Origin: Sandaracinobacteroides sayramensis
GTDB taxonomy: Bacteria; Pseudomonadota; Alphaproteobacteria; Sphingomonadales; Sphingomonadaceae
Reading direction: 5' to 3'
DNA: 45,892 bases
Assembly: GCF_022014495.1 (NCBI RefSeq)
Contig: NZ_JAKLSQ010000006.1
Location: 1 to 45,892, forward strand
The position numbers and the translations under genes were made by a program. Of the stretch, positions 37,258-45,514 are shown one piece after another; position 1 is the first letter of the stretch, and each line of letters begins with the position of its first letter. The notes under the pieces were generated by a model. That model was not told the origin of the DNA and did not search any database. It was given only the letters and a program-made list of their open reading frames with translations.

Positions 37258-38604
37258 ATGCCGAAATTAACGAAAATCGTCATCGACAAGGCGCTGCCGC
37301 GCGACAGCCAGTACACGCTCTGGTGCAGCGAGCTTAAAGGCTTCGGGGCCTTCGTGCTGCCGTCTGGTACTCGTACATACTTCGTGGACTACCGAAACGC
37401 CAACAATGTTCGTCGGCGTATGAAGCTCGGTCGCCATGGTGTCATTACCGCTGAACAGGCCCGCACACTCGCCATCCAGGCATTAGCGGACGTCGCCAAG
37501 GGCAATGACCCTCTGGAGAACCGAAACAGCGCCCGCAAGGCGATCACGATGAAGGAACTGTGCGAACTTTATATCAAGGAACTCGATGAGGGCCGGATTC
37601 TCGGCAAGGGTGGCCGACCGAAGAAGGCGACCACCAAGGTTACCGACCTTGGCCGCATCAATCGGCATATCATTCCGCTGATCGGCAGGACTCAGGTGAC
37701 GCATCTGACCAAAGCCGATGTGACCACCATGATGAAGGATATCATGGCGGGGAAGACGCGCCTTAGCGAAAAGACGGGCAATCTGCGTGGCAGGTCGGTC
37801 GTGCGCGGCGGCCATGGGGCGGCGAGCCGCACCGTCGGCTTGCTCGGCGGCATTCTCACCTATGCGCGCGATGAGTTGGGGATTATCGAAATCAATCCCG
37901 TCCATGGAGTACGTAAACCCAAGGACGCCGTGAAAACTCGCCGCCTGAACGAAGACGAGTATCGGGCGCTGGGCCGCATCCTGAACGAAGCGGCTCTCGA
38001 TGACCGCTATACGCGGACCACGGAGATCGTCCGGCTACTTGCCCTGACGGGTTGTCGGCGCGGCGAAATCATCGGGATTCGCTGGGCGGAGATTGATACC
38101 GCCGGCAGCGCCTTTCGATTGGATGACACCAAGGAGGGGCAGTCCGTCCGTCCGATCGGTCTCCCGGCATTGGAGTATTTTGATGATCGGCGCGCGGAAG
38201 GCGCCGAAGACGATAGCCTCTATGCCTTCCCGGGCCGGGACGACGAGAAGGCGTTCGGGAGCTTTCCGCGCCATTGGGAGAAGATATTCCAAGGTACGGA
38301 ACTGGAGGATGTCACGGCCCATGTCCTCCGGCACAGCTTCGCCAGCATGGCCAATGATCTCGGCTTCACCGAGATCACGATCGCCGCGCTCCTCGGTCAC
38401 GCGTCCAACTCGATCACAAGCCGCTATGTCCATACCCTTGATGCTGCGCTTGTCATGGCAGCGGACACGGTGTCGGGTTACATTCAGGCGCTCCTGGATG
38501 GCGCAGAACTGTCCCATACGCATTACGCGCTTGATCGCGGCTCCAGAAAAGCGGCGCTCGCCAGATTCCTCGCGCCTCATGATGCTGAACGCCTGGCGGC
38601 GTAA
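37258..38604 (+). CDS. int: Tyrosine site-specific integrase (P4/DUF4102 type)
   Basis: Catalyses integration and excision of the element at the tRNA-Arg core. The 448-residue protein has the DUF4102 N-terminal domain (MPKLTK..., GFGAFVLPSGTRTYF), a SAM-like core-binding domain at about 95-215, and the catalytic set Arg267 (TGCRRGE), Lys292 (DTKEG), His355 and Arg358 (HVLRH), His381 (LLGH) and nucleophile Tyr390 (RYVHTLD). Start chosen as ATG at 37258 (MPKLTK, the standard N-terminus) behind GAGGTG; an in-frame TTG twelve codons earlier is less likely. It points into the element from attL. Confidence 0.94.
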   Translation: MPKLTKIVIDKALPRDSQYTLWCSELKGFGAFVLPSGTRTYFVDYRNANNVRRRMKLGRHGVITAEQARTLAIQALADVAKGNDPLENRNSARKAITMKELCELYIKELDEGRILGKGGRPKKATTKVTDLGRINRHIIPLIGRTQVTHLTKADVTTMMKDIMAGKTRLSEKTGNLRGRSVVRGGHGAASRTVGLLGGILTYARDELGIIEINPVHGVRKPKDAVKTRRLNEDEYRALGRILNEAALDDRYTRTTEIVRLLALTGCRRGEIIGIRWAEIDTAGSAFRLDDTKEGQSVRPIGLPALEYFDDRRAEGAEDDSLYAFPGRDDEKAFGSFPRHWEKIFQGTELEDVTAHVLRHSFASMANDLGFTEITIAALLGHASNSITSRYVHTLDAALVMAADTVSGYIQALLDGAELSHTHYALDRGSRKAALARFLAPHDAERLAA

Positions 38605-38682
38605 CCTCCGTCCGTTCGCAATTTCCGGTTCCCCTGGCTCCCACTGGTAGCTGGGGGGCCGTTGCCGCAGGATATGGATCGG

Positions 38683-38695
38683 ATGGACAGTCCAT
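38683..38695. promoter_or_regulatory. Short palindrome after integrase gene
   Basis: ATGGAC-A-GTCCAT lies between the integrase and the Abi-type genes, within a partly symmetric stretch (GGAT...ATCC). It may be an operator for the downstream operon. The evidence is only the symmetry and position. Confidence 0.3.
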
Positions 38696-38759
38696 TTATC
38701 CGGACTTAGATTTGGACCGTCGTTCAGGAGACCTCACGCCCACTCTGTCGACAAAAGAA

Positions 38760-38783
38760 AAGGCCCGCCTTACAGCGGGCCTT
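38760..38783. terminator. Terminator-like hairpin
   Basis: AAGGCCCGC-CTTACA-GCGGGCCTT, a perfect 9-bp stem. On the minus strand it continues into TTTTCTTTT; on the plus strand the tail is TTAAAT. It probably ends integrase transcription and insulates the Abi-type operon that begins 110 bases later. Apart from this and the short palindrome, the 290-base gap shows no gene. Confidence 0.7.
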
Positions 38784-38894
38784 AAATATCCTTAGACGAT
38801 GAGGGGGGGCGTTAGCCCGCATTCTCAAAGCCGATGGGCCTTATATAGGGGTAGTGACGCCACCGTCAATACCACGCTGGCAGGACACTAAAAG

Positions 38895-39557
38895 TTGCCC
38901 TTCACTCAGGATGAGCTTCACGAGCTGCCCACCGTCATCTCTGCGCCCCGCTTCGCCACCTACTTGCAGGCTATGGGCAATGACCGAGAGAAGGCTCTCG
39001 CACTCTATGAATGGAACCTGGACCTTTCGTCGGCCCTGATCGTCCCGCTCCAGGTGTGTGAAGTGGCGGTTCGTAATGGAATCGCCGAAGCGATCGAGCA
39101 CGTCCACGGCGCGAACTGGCCGTGGAACAATGGCTTTATCCGAAGCTTGCCGCGTCCGAAAAGCAAGTTCCGATATAACCCGGCGAATGATCTTCAATCC
39201 TGCGCAGCGTCCTTGCCCACGACCGGAAAAATCATAGCTGAACTCAAATTCGCGTTCTGGGAGAACATCTTCACCGTTGGCCAGGACAGCCGTATCTGGA
39301 ATGCGCACTTTCGCGCCTGCTTTCCCGGTGCGCCGCTAGGTCAGCCGATTCCGCAATGCCGAGCCACGGCTTATGCGGACCTCCAGATCATTCGACGTTT
39401 GCGGAATCGAATCGCTCATCACGAGCCCATCTTCAGCCGTAACATCGCCGACGACTATCAACGGATTCATGACATGATCGCGTGGCGCAGCCAGGTGGCT
39501 GCGGCGTGGATGGATCGAAAGCAGGCAGTCCTTACTCTACTCGCGGTGAAGCCATGA
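38895..39557 (+). CDS. HEPN-type Abi-like protein
   Basis: A 220-residue protein of the Abi_2 / AbiD-AbiF-like type. The helix LQVCEVAVRNGIAEAIEHVHG and the late LQIIRRLRNRIAHHEPIF are characteristic; the latter holds the HEPN RNase motif R-N-x3-H (Arg170, Asn171, His175). HEPN proteins of this kind cleave RNA and act as toxins in phage defence. The start appears to be TTG at 38895, since the next Met lies at residue 27, inside the conserved region. It overlaps the next gene by four bases (ATGA). Position straight after the integrase in a conjugative element fits a defence cargo. Function is inferred from family. Confidence 0.8.
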   Translation: MPFTQDELHELPTVISAPRFATYLQAMGNDREKALALYEWNLDLSSALIVPLQVCEVAVRNGIAEAIEHVHGANWPWNNGFIRSLPRPKSKFRYNPANDLQSCAASLPTTGKIIAELKFAFWENIFTVGQDSRIWNAHFRACFPGAPLGQPIPQCRATAYADLQIIRRLRNRIAHHEPIFSRNIADDYQRIHDMIAWRSQVAAAWMDRKQAVLTLLAVKP

Positions 39558-40450
39558 CCGGGAAGTTCTCCCCATTTGTTATCAAGGCGCTGGTCGACAC
39601 CATTACGGGCGGCTCCGGAAACGACAACACGCCAGCGATCGGAATCTATCGCTCGGGTCCAAAAATCGAGCAGTTCTTTCTCGATTGCGGCCTCGACATG
39701 CGCATCGGCCCAAACTCGCGCGTGCCGGCCACGACAGATTTTCTGCGCCGGACGGCCAATCATCATGACGGCAATGGCGATACCTATATCACCCGGACCA
39801 TCGAGAAGGTGTGCGATCCCCGCGAATATCTGGCGGAGCCTGACAAAGCCACCGCTGTCCGCGAGCATCTCAACAAGGCGCTGGCGCCAGAGGGACTGTC
39901 CGTCGTCATCGTTGGCGGGAAAGCCATTCTGACTGAACGGCAAGGTTCTGGTGGGATTGTCGAGCCTTTCATCAAGAAGGTGGCGACGCTGGATTTTGAT
40001 ACCGTCCAGATGGAGATCGCCCGTGCCCTCCCAAACCTGGAGAGCGACCCGGAAGACGCGGTAACAGCAGCTTGCTCGCTGATCGAAGCGGTGTGCCGAT
40101 CGATCCTTGTCGAACTCAAGGTGCCGCTGCCGCCAAAGAAGGACATCGATGGGCTGATCCGCGCCGTTCAGGGCCCGTTGGGCTTGTCGCCGGGTCGATC
40201 GGATCTTCCACCCGAGGTAGAAGCCGACATCCGCCAAACGCTTAGCGGTCTCACCTCCGTTACCAAGGGTATTGGCGCGTTGCGGACGCACGGTGGGGAT
40301 GCGCATGGGCGCGAGAAGGGCTTTCGCCGCATCGACGCTCGGATTGCACGTCTTGCGATCAATGCGGCGAGTACGCTGGCGCTGTTTCTGATCGAAACGT
40401 GGGAACGCCAGGAGCACCGCACCTTACCTCAACATGCTGAGGCATCCTGA
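39554..40450 (+). CDS. Abi_C-domain protein
   Basis: A 298-residue protein whose C-terminal third matches the abortive-infection C-terminal domain: AACSLIEAVCRSILVEL, a hydrophobic L-x-P-G loop, TLSGLTSVTKGIGALR, GGDAHGR and LAINAASTLALFLIET. R-x6-H (Arg244 to His251) lies in the GDAHG segment, so it may be a second HEPN-like site. The N-terminal 140 residues (starting MTGKFSPFVIKALVDTITGG) are a separate, unrecognised alpha-beta region. Start ATG at 39554 overlaps the HEPN gene stop, so the two are made together, perhaps as a toxin and its partner or as a two-part effector. Confidence 0.78.
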   Translation: MTGKFSPFVIKALVDTITGGSGNDNTPAIGIYRSGPKIEQFFLDCGLDMRIGPNSRVPATTDFLRRTANHHDGNGDTYITRTIEKVCDPREYLAEPDKATAVREHLNKALAPEGLSVVIVGGKAILTERQGSGGIVEPFIKKVATLDFDTVQMEIARALPNLESDPEDAVTAACSLIEAVCRSILVELKVPLPPKKDIDGLIRAVQGPLGLSPGRSDLPPEVEADIRQTLSGLTSVTKGIGALRTHGGDAHGREKGFRRIDARIARLAINAASTLALFLIETWERQEHRTLPQHAEAS

Positions 40451-40543
40451 CGCCCTCAATCCATCTGAGAAAAGGGTAAGCTAGAGTTACCACGCGATCA
40501 TTGCAGAACCGCTTGGGAATGTCGCCGAGAGGCGCAAATCTGC

Positions 40544-40699
40544 GATCCTAGGGTCAAGCGGCTCTGCGACGAGACCATCAAATCGCAGCGCCAGGAGATC
40601 GATGAAATGAAGGGCATTCTCATCCGAATCTGGCCGGGCACGTTGCCGCACGAACGGTATTGCGCAAGCACTCACACTCCCTTGGAAGCTTCATCGTGA
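40544..40699 (+). pseudogene. DUF305 C-terminal relic
   Basis: A 51-codon stretch without a start reading DPRVKRLCDETIKSQRQEID, then EMKGIL and a tail unlike the family. The K-R-L-C-x-x-I-I/K-x-S-Q-x-x-E-I-x-x-M pattern is the C-terminus of DUF305 proteins, which often accompany copper or other metal-resistance genes. The upstream sequence is in a different frame, so the gene is broken. It may be a remnant of a metal-resistance cargo. Confidence 0.5.
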
Positions 40700-40741
40700 G
40701 GGATGCACGCGCGCTGTGCGTATAGCCATTGTGCGGAGAAG

Positions 40742-40822
40742 ATGGAGAAAATGATGAAGCCTTTTGTTCTTCCGATTGCCGCTCTCGCGCTGCTTCCGAC
40801 GCTCTCGCTCGAGCAAGGCTAA
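40742..40822 (+). CDS. Short signal-peptide-like ORF, probably truncated
   Basis: A 26-codon frame, MEKMMKPFVLPIAALALLPT then LSLEQG and stop, behind GGAG. It reads as a complete signal peptide with nothing after it, so it is most likely the 5' end of a disrupted periplasmic-protein gene, in keeping with the DUF305 relic before it. The remaining sequence of the 407-base gap between the Abi genes and the LysR gene shows no other gene. Confidence 0.3.
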   Translation: MEKMMKPFVLPIAALALLPTLSLEQG

Positions 40823-40857
40823 GATACGGGCAGGTGCTTCCCAGATTATGATTGGAA

Positions 40858-41934
40858 ATGGCCAACAGGCGCATAACATTGGCGGATGAGGAAAATCTTT
40901 TCTTCGCCTGCCGGCTGTTGTCCCGTGGAATAGATCTGGTTTCGGTCGTCCAGGCGCTTGTCGTGGCGGAATATCTCAGCTTCAGCGCGGCGGCGAGCGC
41001 GCTCGGCGTTCGACAATCGGGTGTCAGCAAGCGCATCAGGATGTTGGAAGAAAATCTTGGAGTAACCTTGTTTGAGCGAGGTCCGCGTGGTGTACGCACG
41101 ACACTCGCCGGCGAGTCTTTTCTCACGCAGGCCCGGTGTGTGATGCTCCAATTTGATAGCGCAATTGCTTCTGCGCGCCAGGCCGGACGGGGCGAACAGG
41201 GAACGTTGCGCATAGGCGTGTTCACGTCATTGGCTGGCGGCTTTCTGCGCGATCTAGTCCTTGAGTTTCGAAACGCTCATCCGCTGGTGCGCATCGATGT
41301 TCGCGAGGGCGATCGCCGTGTGCATATCAGCGAGGTTCGCCGCCATTCCCTCGATGTGGTGATAGCGACCGGGAATGCCGAGGTGATCGGTTGCGACACC
41401 GCTGAGCTTTGGCGGGAACGAGTGCATGTTGCGTTGCCGCAGGGTCATCCGCTTGCCGAACGTTTGGAGCTGCATTGGTCAGACATTCGCGATGAACAGT
41501 TCATGGTTTCGGAATACCCTCCTGGGCCGGAAATCCATGACTATGTCGTGAGGCGCATTGCTGATTACAGCCATTATCCGGTGATCGAGCGACGCGGTGT
41601 TCAGCAGGAAATGCTGATGAGCATGGTCGGCATGGGATTTGGGATCAGCCTTGTTTCGGAAGGCTGGATCGCCCTTGGCATTCCGGGGGTCGTGATGAGG
41701 CCGCTTGTCGAAGAAGCTGATATCGTGCCGTTCAGCGCGATCTGGTCGCCCGACAACGACAATCCGGTGCTGCGGCGCTTTATCAGCACGGCCCATGTCA
41801 TGGCCGGACGCACGCGGCGCGGAACGTCGGACTGGGCAGGCATCGACGTATCCGATCCGCAGAAGGCTGATGAGCCGTCCGCGCCGCACGACGACGACAA
41901 TCACTCGGAAGGGAGCAGATATGACACAAGGTAG
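40858..41934 (+). CDS. LysR-family transcriptional regulator
   Basis: A 358-residue regulator. A winged helix-turn-helix at about residues 28-88 (ALVVAEYLSFSAAASALGVR, QSGVSKRIRMLEENLG, LFERGPRGVRTTLAG) is followed by a substrate-binding-like effector domain (TLRIGVFTSLAGGFLRD to about 300) and an acidic C-terminal tail. It has a 25-residue N-terminal extension before the first HTH helix and a longer tail than most LysR proteins. Start taken as ATG at 40858; TTG two codons earlier is possible. LysR genes are often found beside trb clusters of alphaproteobacterial elements, and it may control them. Confidence 0.88.
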   Translation: MANRRITLADEENLFFACRLLSRGIDLVSVVQALVVAEYLSFSAAASALGVRQSGVSKRIRMLEENLGVTLFERGPRGVRTTLAGESFLTQARCVMLQFDSAIASARQAGRGEQGTLRIGVFTSLAGGFLRDLVLEFRNAHPLVRIDVREGDRRVHISEVRRHSLDVVIATGNAEVIGCDTAELWRERVHVALPQGHPLAERLELHWSDIRDEQFMVSEYPPGPEIHDYVVRRIADYSHYPVIERRGVQQEMLMSMVGMGFGISLVSEGWIALGIPGVVMRPLVEEADIVPFSAIWSPDNDNPVLRRFISTAHVMAGRTRRGTSDWAGIDVSDPQKADEPSAPHDDDNHSEGSRYDTR

Positions 41935-42229
41935 GACCGTCTTCATCGTGCTGGTCGCGCTGGTCGTTGGGTTTGGATCAGGCTTCGTTCTCCGCCCGAT
42001 TCTCGTGCCCGTTGGGCCGACGGCTGCGACCGCTGGCATTTCTGCCTCCATTCCGGCCATGATCGAGCCTCGGGGCACGCAATATTTTAGGGCTCATCTC
42101 GATGAAGCCCGCCATATTGTCGAGCAGTGCCAGACAGGCGCGGTGCGCGGCGGTGAGTGCGCCACTGCCGAAACTGCTGTCGTGGAGGCAGAAGGCAAGG
42201 AGCGCTTCGGGAAATTCATGGGTAATTGA
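41921..42229 (+). CDS. Putative entry-exclusion protein (TrbK-alt/EexN-like)
   Basis: A 102-residue small membrane-anchored protein: an N-terminal transmembrane segment (VFIVLVALVVGFGSGFVL) and a soluble periplasmic part with ARHIVEQCQTGAVRGGECAT and a helix ending ERFGKFMGN. The C-x(8)-C spacing and overall layout match the putative entry-exclusion proteins found beside trb genes, which stop redundant conjugation. It overlaps the LysR gene by 14 bases and has GGGAG upstream. The call rests on length, topology, cysteine pattern and context, so is moderate. Confidence 0.55.
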   Translation: MTQGRTVFIVLVALVVGFGSGFVLRPILVPVGPTAATAGISASIPAMIEPRGTQYFRAHLDEARHIVEQCQTGAVRGGECATAETAVVEAEGKERFGKFMGN

Positions 42230-42236
42230 TCGTGTG

Positions 42237-42517
42237 CTATTCGTTGGTCTGCCTCGGAGGGCGGCCCTTCGAAGATAGGGGCGAGTGGTTCTGATCCTCC
42301 GCCCGGCGCAATTTCAGGAACGCCCGATCGGTCGCCATGAATCGGGCGATCATCGGCACCACCAATTTTGCAGGGTCGATCGATCCCGCGCTTTCCTCCG
42401 TCTCGGCCGCCAGTATCTCGGCATAGCGGGTGAGATCCCGGTAGGTGGCGGCGGGCAGTTCGATCGTGATTTTCACCGGCCGTCCTCGACCAGCGGACCC
42501 AGTTTGAGTTTGGTCAT
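42237..42517 (-). pseudogene. DUF2274 gene with probable frameshift
   Basis: DUF2274 proteins are encoded next to trbI in these clusters and begin MTKLKLGP..., then PVK-[IV]-T-[IVL]-ELP. Here the ATG at 42517, coupled to the trbI stop by ATGA with GGAGGA seven bases upstream, encodes MTKLKLGPLVEDGR and then stops at 42473. In the next frame the sequence continues PVKITIELPAATYRDLTRYA through ARFMATDRAFLKLRR. One missing C after the GAC codon would restore the reading frame. Downstream the GTG at 42476 overlaps that stop (GTGA), so a reinitiated 79-residue protein is possible. Confidence 0.75.
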
Positions 42518-43803
42518 CGTGCGCTCCTCCAGGCCGGCATCACGATGTCGCGCGCGACGAGCACACGGACCGGATAGCCGGGCCGCACGGTCAGCGTCGG
42601 CTGGATGTTGAGCTGGCGACGGACGATCTCCTGCCCGGCCCGGTTGAACGTATCCTGCCCGCCGTCGCGGATGGCGCGGGCGATGTCATCGTTGGAGTCC
42701 GACCCCATTTCAGCGCCGATGCTGAGCAGGGTCGAGAGCGCGGCGGCGCGGGCGATCCCGCCCCAATGCTGGTTCACCCGGTCTTCGAGACCAGCATAGC
42801 CTGCGGCGTCGCCCGCCGGCTGACGGTCGAGAATGATCGAGCGGCCGTCAGGCAGGATAAGACGGCTCCAGGCGAGGAGGATGCGGCGCTGCCCGTAAGC
42901 GACCTGGCTGTCATAGTCGCCGATCAGCCGCGACCCTTGGGGGATGAGCAATATGCGCCCGGTCGGGCTGTCATAGACATTCTGGGTCACTTGCGCCGTG
43001 ACCTGGCCCGGCAGATCGGAACTGATGCCGGTGATCAGGGCGGCGGCGATGATATTCCCCGCCTGGACGATGTTAGGCGAGACCGGATCGATCAGCCGCC
43101 CGGCGTTGAGCGTGCGGCTCTCCGGCCCGCGCTCGACAAATTCCTGTTTCGACCGCTGCATATTGGGGCCGTCCGGTGGAACCGGCGCGGGCGGGATAGC
43201 AGCGGCGTTCAAGGCTGCGAGATCGAGACCGGAAAGCGGCGGCGCGGACGCGCCTTGTCCAGCGGGCGCCGCGGTGCTCTGTCCACCAAGAAACAACCGG
43301 CTTGCTATCGCGGCCTCCCGCTCCTGCGCCGCGCGCTGCCGGGCCTGCTCCTCGGGTGTCGGGCCGCTATTGGGTTGAGCCGTGTCGGCGCCGATCGGCG
43401 GGACCGTCACCATTTCCCCGCGTTGCTGCGCGGAGACGATCGGCCCTCCAAGGTCGCCGGGGAGCGGCGCTCCCAGCGGCGGAACGCCGGGTGGCAGGGC
43501 GGAATAGTCTTGCGGACCGCTTGTCACCCGTTCGGTCACGGCACGATTGTCGGTGTTGTAGAGTTCGGTGGGCGGCTTGGCGTCGCGGCTCTGAAGCGCA
43601 AATGTCAGCGCGCCGCCCACAGCAAGCGCGCCGAGACCGCCAATGCCGGCGATGACCTTGCGCGACAGGCGCATCACGCGCGGCGCCTCACCGCGCAGGC
43701 GAAATCCGCCGGGATCGGCCGGCGCTGGCGCCGCCGAAGCTGCTGCTGCCGGCGCCGGGCGCTCCTCTTTCTCCCTTTCCAGGGATTCGTCGGGCGCGCT
43801 CAT
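42514..43803 (-). CDS. trbI: Conjugal transfer protein TrbI (VirB10-like)
   Basis: Type IV secretion channel component spanning the envelope. The 429-residue protein has a cytoplasmic N-terminus, a single transmembrane segment at about 49-70 (VIAGIGGLGALAVGGALTFA), a Pro/Gly-rich periplasmic linker and a C-terminal VirB10 domain: VSPNIVQAGNIIAAALITGI, GRILLIPQGSRLIGDYDSQV, RLILPDGRSIILD, and the late VRPGYPVRVLVARDIVMP. It overlaps trbG by four bases at its start and the DUF2274 gene by four at its end. Length is typical. Confidence 0.95.
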   Translation of the reverse strand: MSAPDESLEREKEERPAPAAAASAAPAPADPGGFRLRGEAPRVMRLSRKVIAGIGGLGALAVGGALTFALQSRDAKPPTELYNTDNRAVTERVTSGPQDYSALPPGVPPLGAPLPGDLGGPIVSAQQRGEMVTVPPIGADTAQPNSGPTPEEQARQRAAQEREAAIASRLFLGGQSTAAPAGQGASAPPLSGLDLAALNAAAIPPAPVPPDGPNMQRSKQEFVERGPESRTLNAGRLIDPVSPNIVQAGNIIAAALITGISSDLPGQVTAQVTQNVYDSPTGRILLIPQGSRLIGDYDSQVAYGQRRILLAWSRLILPDGRSIILDRQPAGDAAGYAGLEDRVNQHWGGIARAAALSTLLSIGAEMGSDSNDDIARAIRDGGQDTFNRAGQEIVRRQLNIQPTLTVRPGYPVRVLVARDIVMPAWRSAR

Positions 43804-44828
43804 CGCCGTGCCCTGCCATTGCGACGAGCGTCGTCGCGGACGATGCGTACGGTCTGCTGAGGATGTTCGCCCAGACGCAGTTCGGCGGCGGCGAACAGGC
43901 GGTCGACCACGATATAGCGCTCGCGCACCCGGTAGTTGACCAGTTCGCCGCCGCCATTCGGGCCGATGACGAACAGGGGCGGCATCTCGCCCTGCGCGAT
44001 GCCTGAGGGAAATTCGATGAACACCTGGGCGCTGTCATCGAATGCACGCACCGGACGCCACGGCGCATTGTCGCCCTCGATGCGGTAGCGAAAGTTGAGC
44101 CGGGCGACATCGATCCCGGCGGCGATGGGCGCTGATCCCGCCGCTGCCGCATTCTGGCCGCGTAGCGCGATCAGCCGGCCCTGCGGATATTGCCAGGATA
44201 CCGACGCCATCCATGTGCGCTGCGTGGCGCGCAGCTCCAGATGATAGGTGCGCCGATCGGTATTGATGATGAGATTGGTGGCGAGGTCGGGCCGTGTTGG
44301 TTTGACCAGGATATGGACACGGCTGCTATCCCCCGAGCCGCTGACGGTGTCGCCGATGATCCAGCGCACGGTATCGCCTGCCGCCACCGGTCCTGGTCCC
44401 ACCAGTTGCTCGCCTTCCTGAAGGGCGATGTCCGTCACCTGTCCCGGCGCGGTATAGACCTGATAAAGCGCACCCTCGGTCCAGGGATAGAGCTGGATGG
44501 CGTTGATGAACCCGTCGCGAACGGGCTGGATGCGCGCGGCGGCGTTGGCCTGGCTGACGCGCGCGGAGGGATCGACCGGTTCGGGCGGATCGCGCCGTTC
44601 CTCGACCGGCATCAACTGTCCGGGCAGCGGCAGCGGTTCGGCGATCGTGACGATCTCGACCGGCGCGGGCGCCTCGGGCGTGAGCGTCGCTGCGATGGCG
44701 GGCGCGTCGTCATAGAGGATCGCGGGCGGTTTAGACGAGGTCGTGGCGCAGCCCGCCAGCGTGGATGCGGAGATCAGCAAAGCCGGACCTACGGATTTAC
44801 GGAAATACGTGCCTAGGATGATCTTCAT
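43800..44828 (-). CDS. trbG: Conjugal transfer protein TrbG (VirB9-like)
   Basis: Outer-membrane-associated channel subunit that pairs with TrbI. The 342-residue protein has a lipoprotein-like signal (LISASTLAGCATT, Cys near 27), a Pro-rich linker, and the VirB9 domain: AIQLYPWTEGALYQVYTAPGQ (N-terminal domain), LIINTDRRTYHLELRATQ, and a C-terminal part PVRAFDDSAQVFIEFPSG with LPLFVIG-like PPLFVIGPNG and YIVVDRLF. Coupled to trbF and trbI by ATGA overlaps. The lipobox suggests lipidation, which is not universal in TrbG. Confidence 0.94.
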   Translation of the reverse strand: MKIILGTYFRKSVGPALLISASTLAGCATTSSKPPAILYDDAPAIAATLTPEAPAPVEIVTIAEPLPLPGQLMPVEERRDPPEPVDPSARVSQANAAARIQPVRDGFINAIQLYPWTEGALYQVYTAPGQVTDIALQEGEQLVGPGPVAAGDTVRWIIGDTVSGSGDSSRVHILVKPTRPDLATNLIINTDRRTYHLELRATQRTWMASVSWQYPQGRLIALRGQNAAAAGSAPIAAGIDVARLNFRYRIEGDNAPWRPVRAFDDSAQVFIEFPSGIAQGEMPPLFVIGPNGGGELVNYRVRERYIVVDRLFAAAELRLGEHPQQTVRIVRDDARRNGRARR

Positions 44829-45508
44829 TGGCCCAGCTCCTTCGACCAGTTGATGGCCGTGACGAACACGCCCAGCGGATTCTTGCGCAGCCGCTCGGGG
44901 TCGCGCGGCGGCTGGATGACGAGGGTGAGGATGGCCGACCAGCGCTCGGTCCCGGCGAGTTGGCCGTCCTGATAGCGGCGCTCGGTCCAGGCGATGCGGA
45001 AGCTGTCCGGAGAGGCGCGGATCACACTGGAGACGTCGATTGCGACCTGAACCCTGCCGACATTGGCGAAGGGGTCGTTGGTGCGGGCGTAATCATTGAG
45101 CGCCAGCGCGCCGCGATCCGTGGTGAAATCATAGGCGCGCAGCCAGTTCTGGCGGACGATCACCGGATCGGCCGGCACGCTGCGGACCTGTTCGACGAAC
45201 CGCGCCAGATGGAAGGCGATCTGGGGGTCGGTCGGGCGATATCCCGCTTCGGCGGGTGCGACGGCTTGCGCCACGCCGAGCTTGTCGACCTCGACTACCC
45301 AGGGAACGATCGTGCCGCGCGCCCCCTGGACCACGAGACCCGCGGCGAGCCCGCCTGACATCGCGAGCGTGGCGAAAAAGGCGAGCCGCCAGTTCCGGGC
45401 CTGGACACGGGCGGAACCGATGCGATCATCCCAAGCCTGCGCAGCGCGCTGATAGGGTGTCTCGGGCTGCGGGGTCTTGCCGTAGCGGGTCGAGGGGCGT
45501 TTGAACAT
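44825..45508 (-). CDS. trbF: Conjugal transfer protein TrbF (VirB8-like)
   Basis: Inner-membrane core protein of the type IV secretion apparatus. The 227-residue protein begins with MFKRPSTRYGKTPQPETPYQ (a TrbF hallmark), crosses the membrane once near 41-62 (LAFFATLAMSGGLAAGLVVQ), and has the periplasmic VirB8/NTF2-like domain with VPWVVEVDKLG, RFVEQVRSVPADPVIVRQNW and WSAILTLVIQPP. It follows trbL after six bases and overlaps trbG by four. Confidence 0.95.
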   Translation of the reverse strand: MFKRPSTRYGKTPQPETPYQRAAQAWDDRIGSARVQARNWRLAFFATLAMSGGLAAGLVVQGARGTIVPWVVEVDKLGVAQAVAPAEAGYRPTDPQIAFHLARFVEQVRSVPADPVIVRQNWLRAYDFTTDRGALALNDYARTNDPFANVGRVQVAIDVSSVIRASPDSFRIAWTERRYQDGQLAGTERWSAILTLVIQPPRDPERLRKNPLGVFVTAINWSKELGQ

Positions 45509-45514
45509 TTGCCG

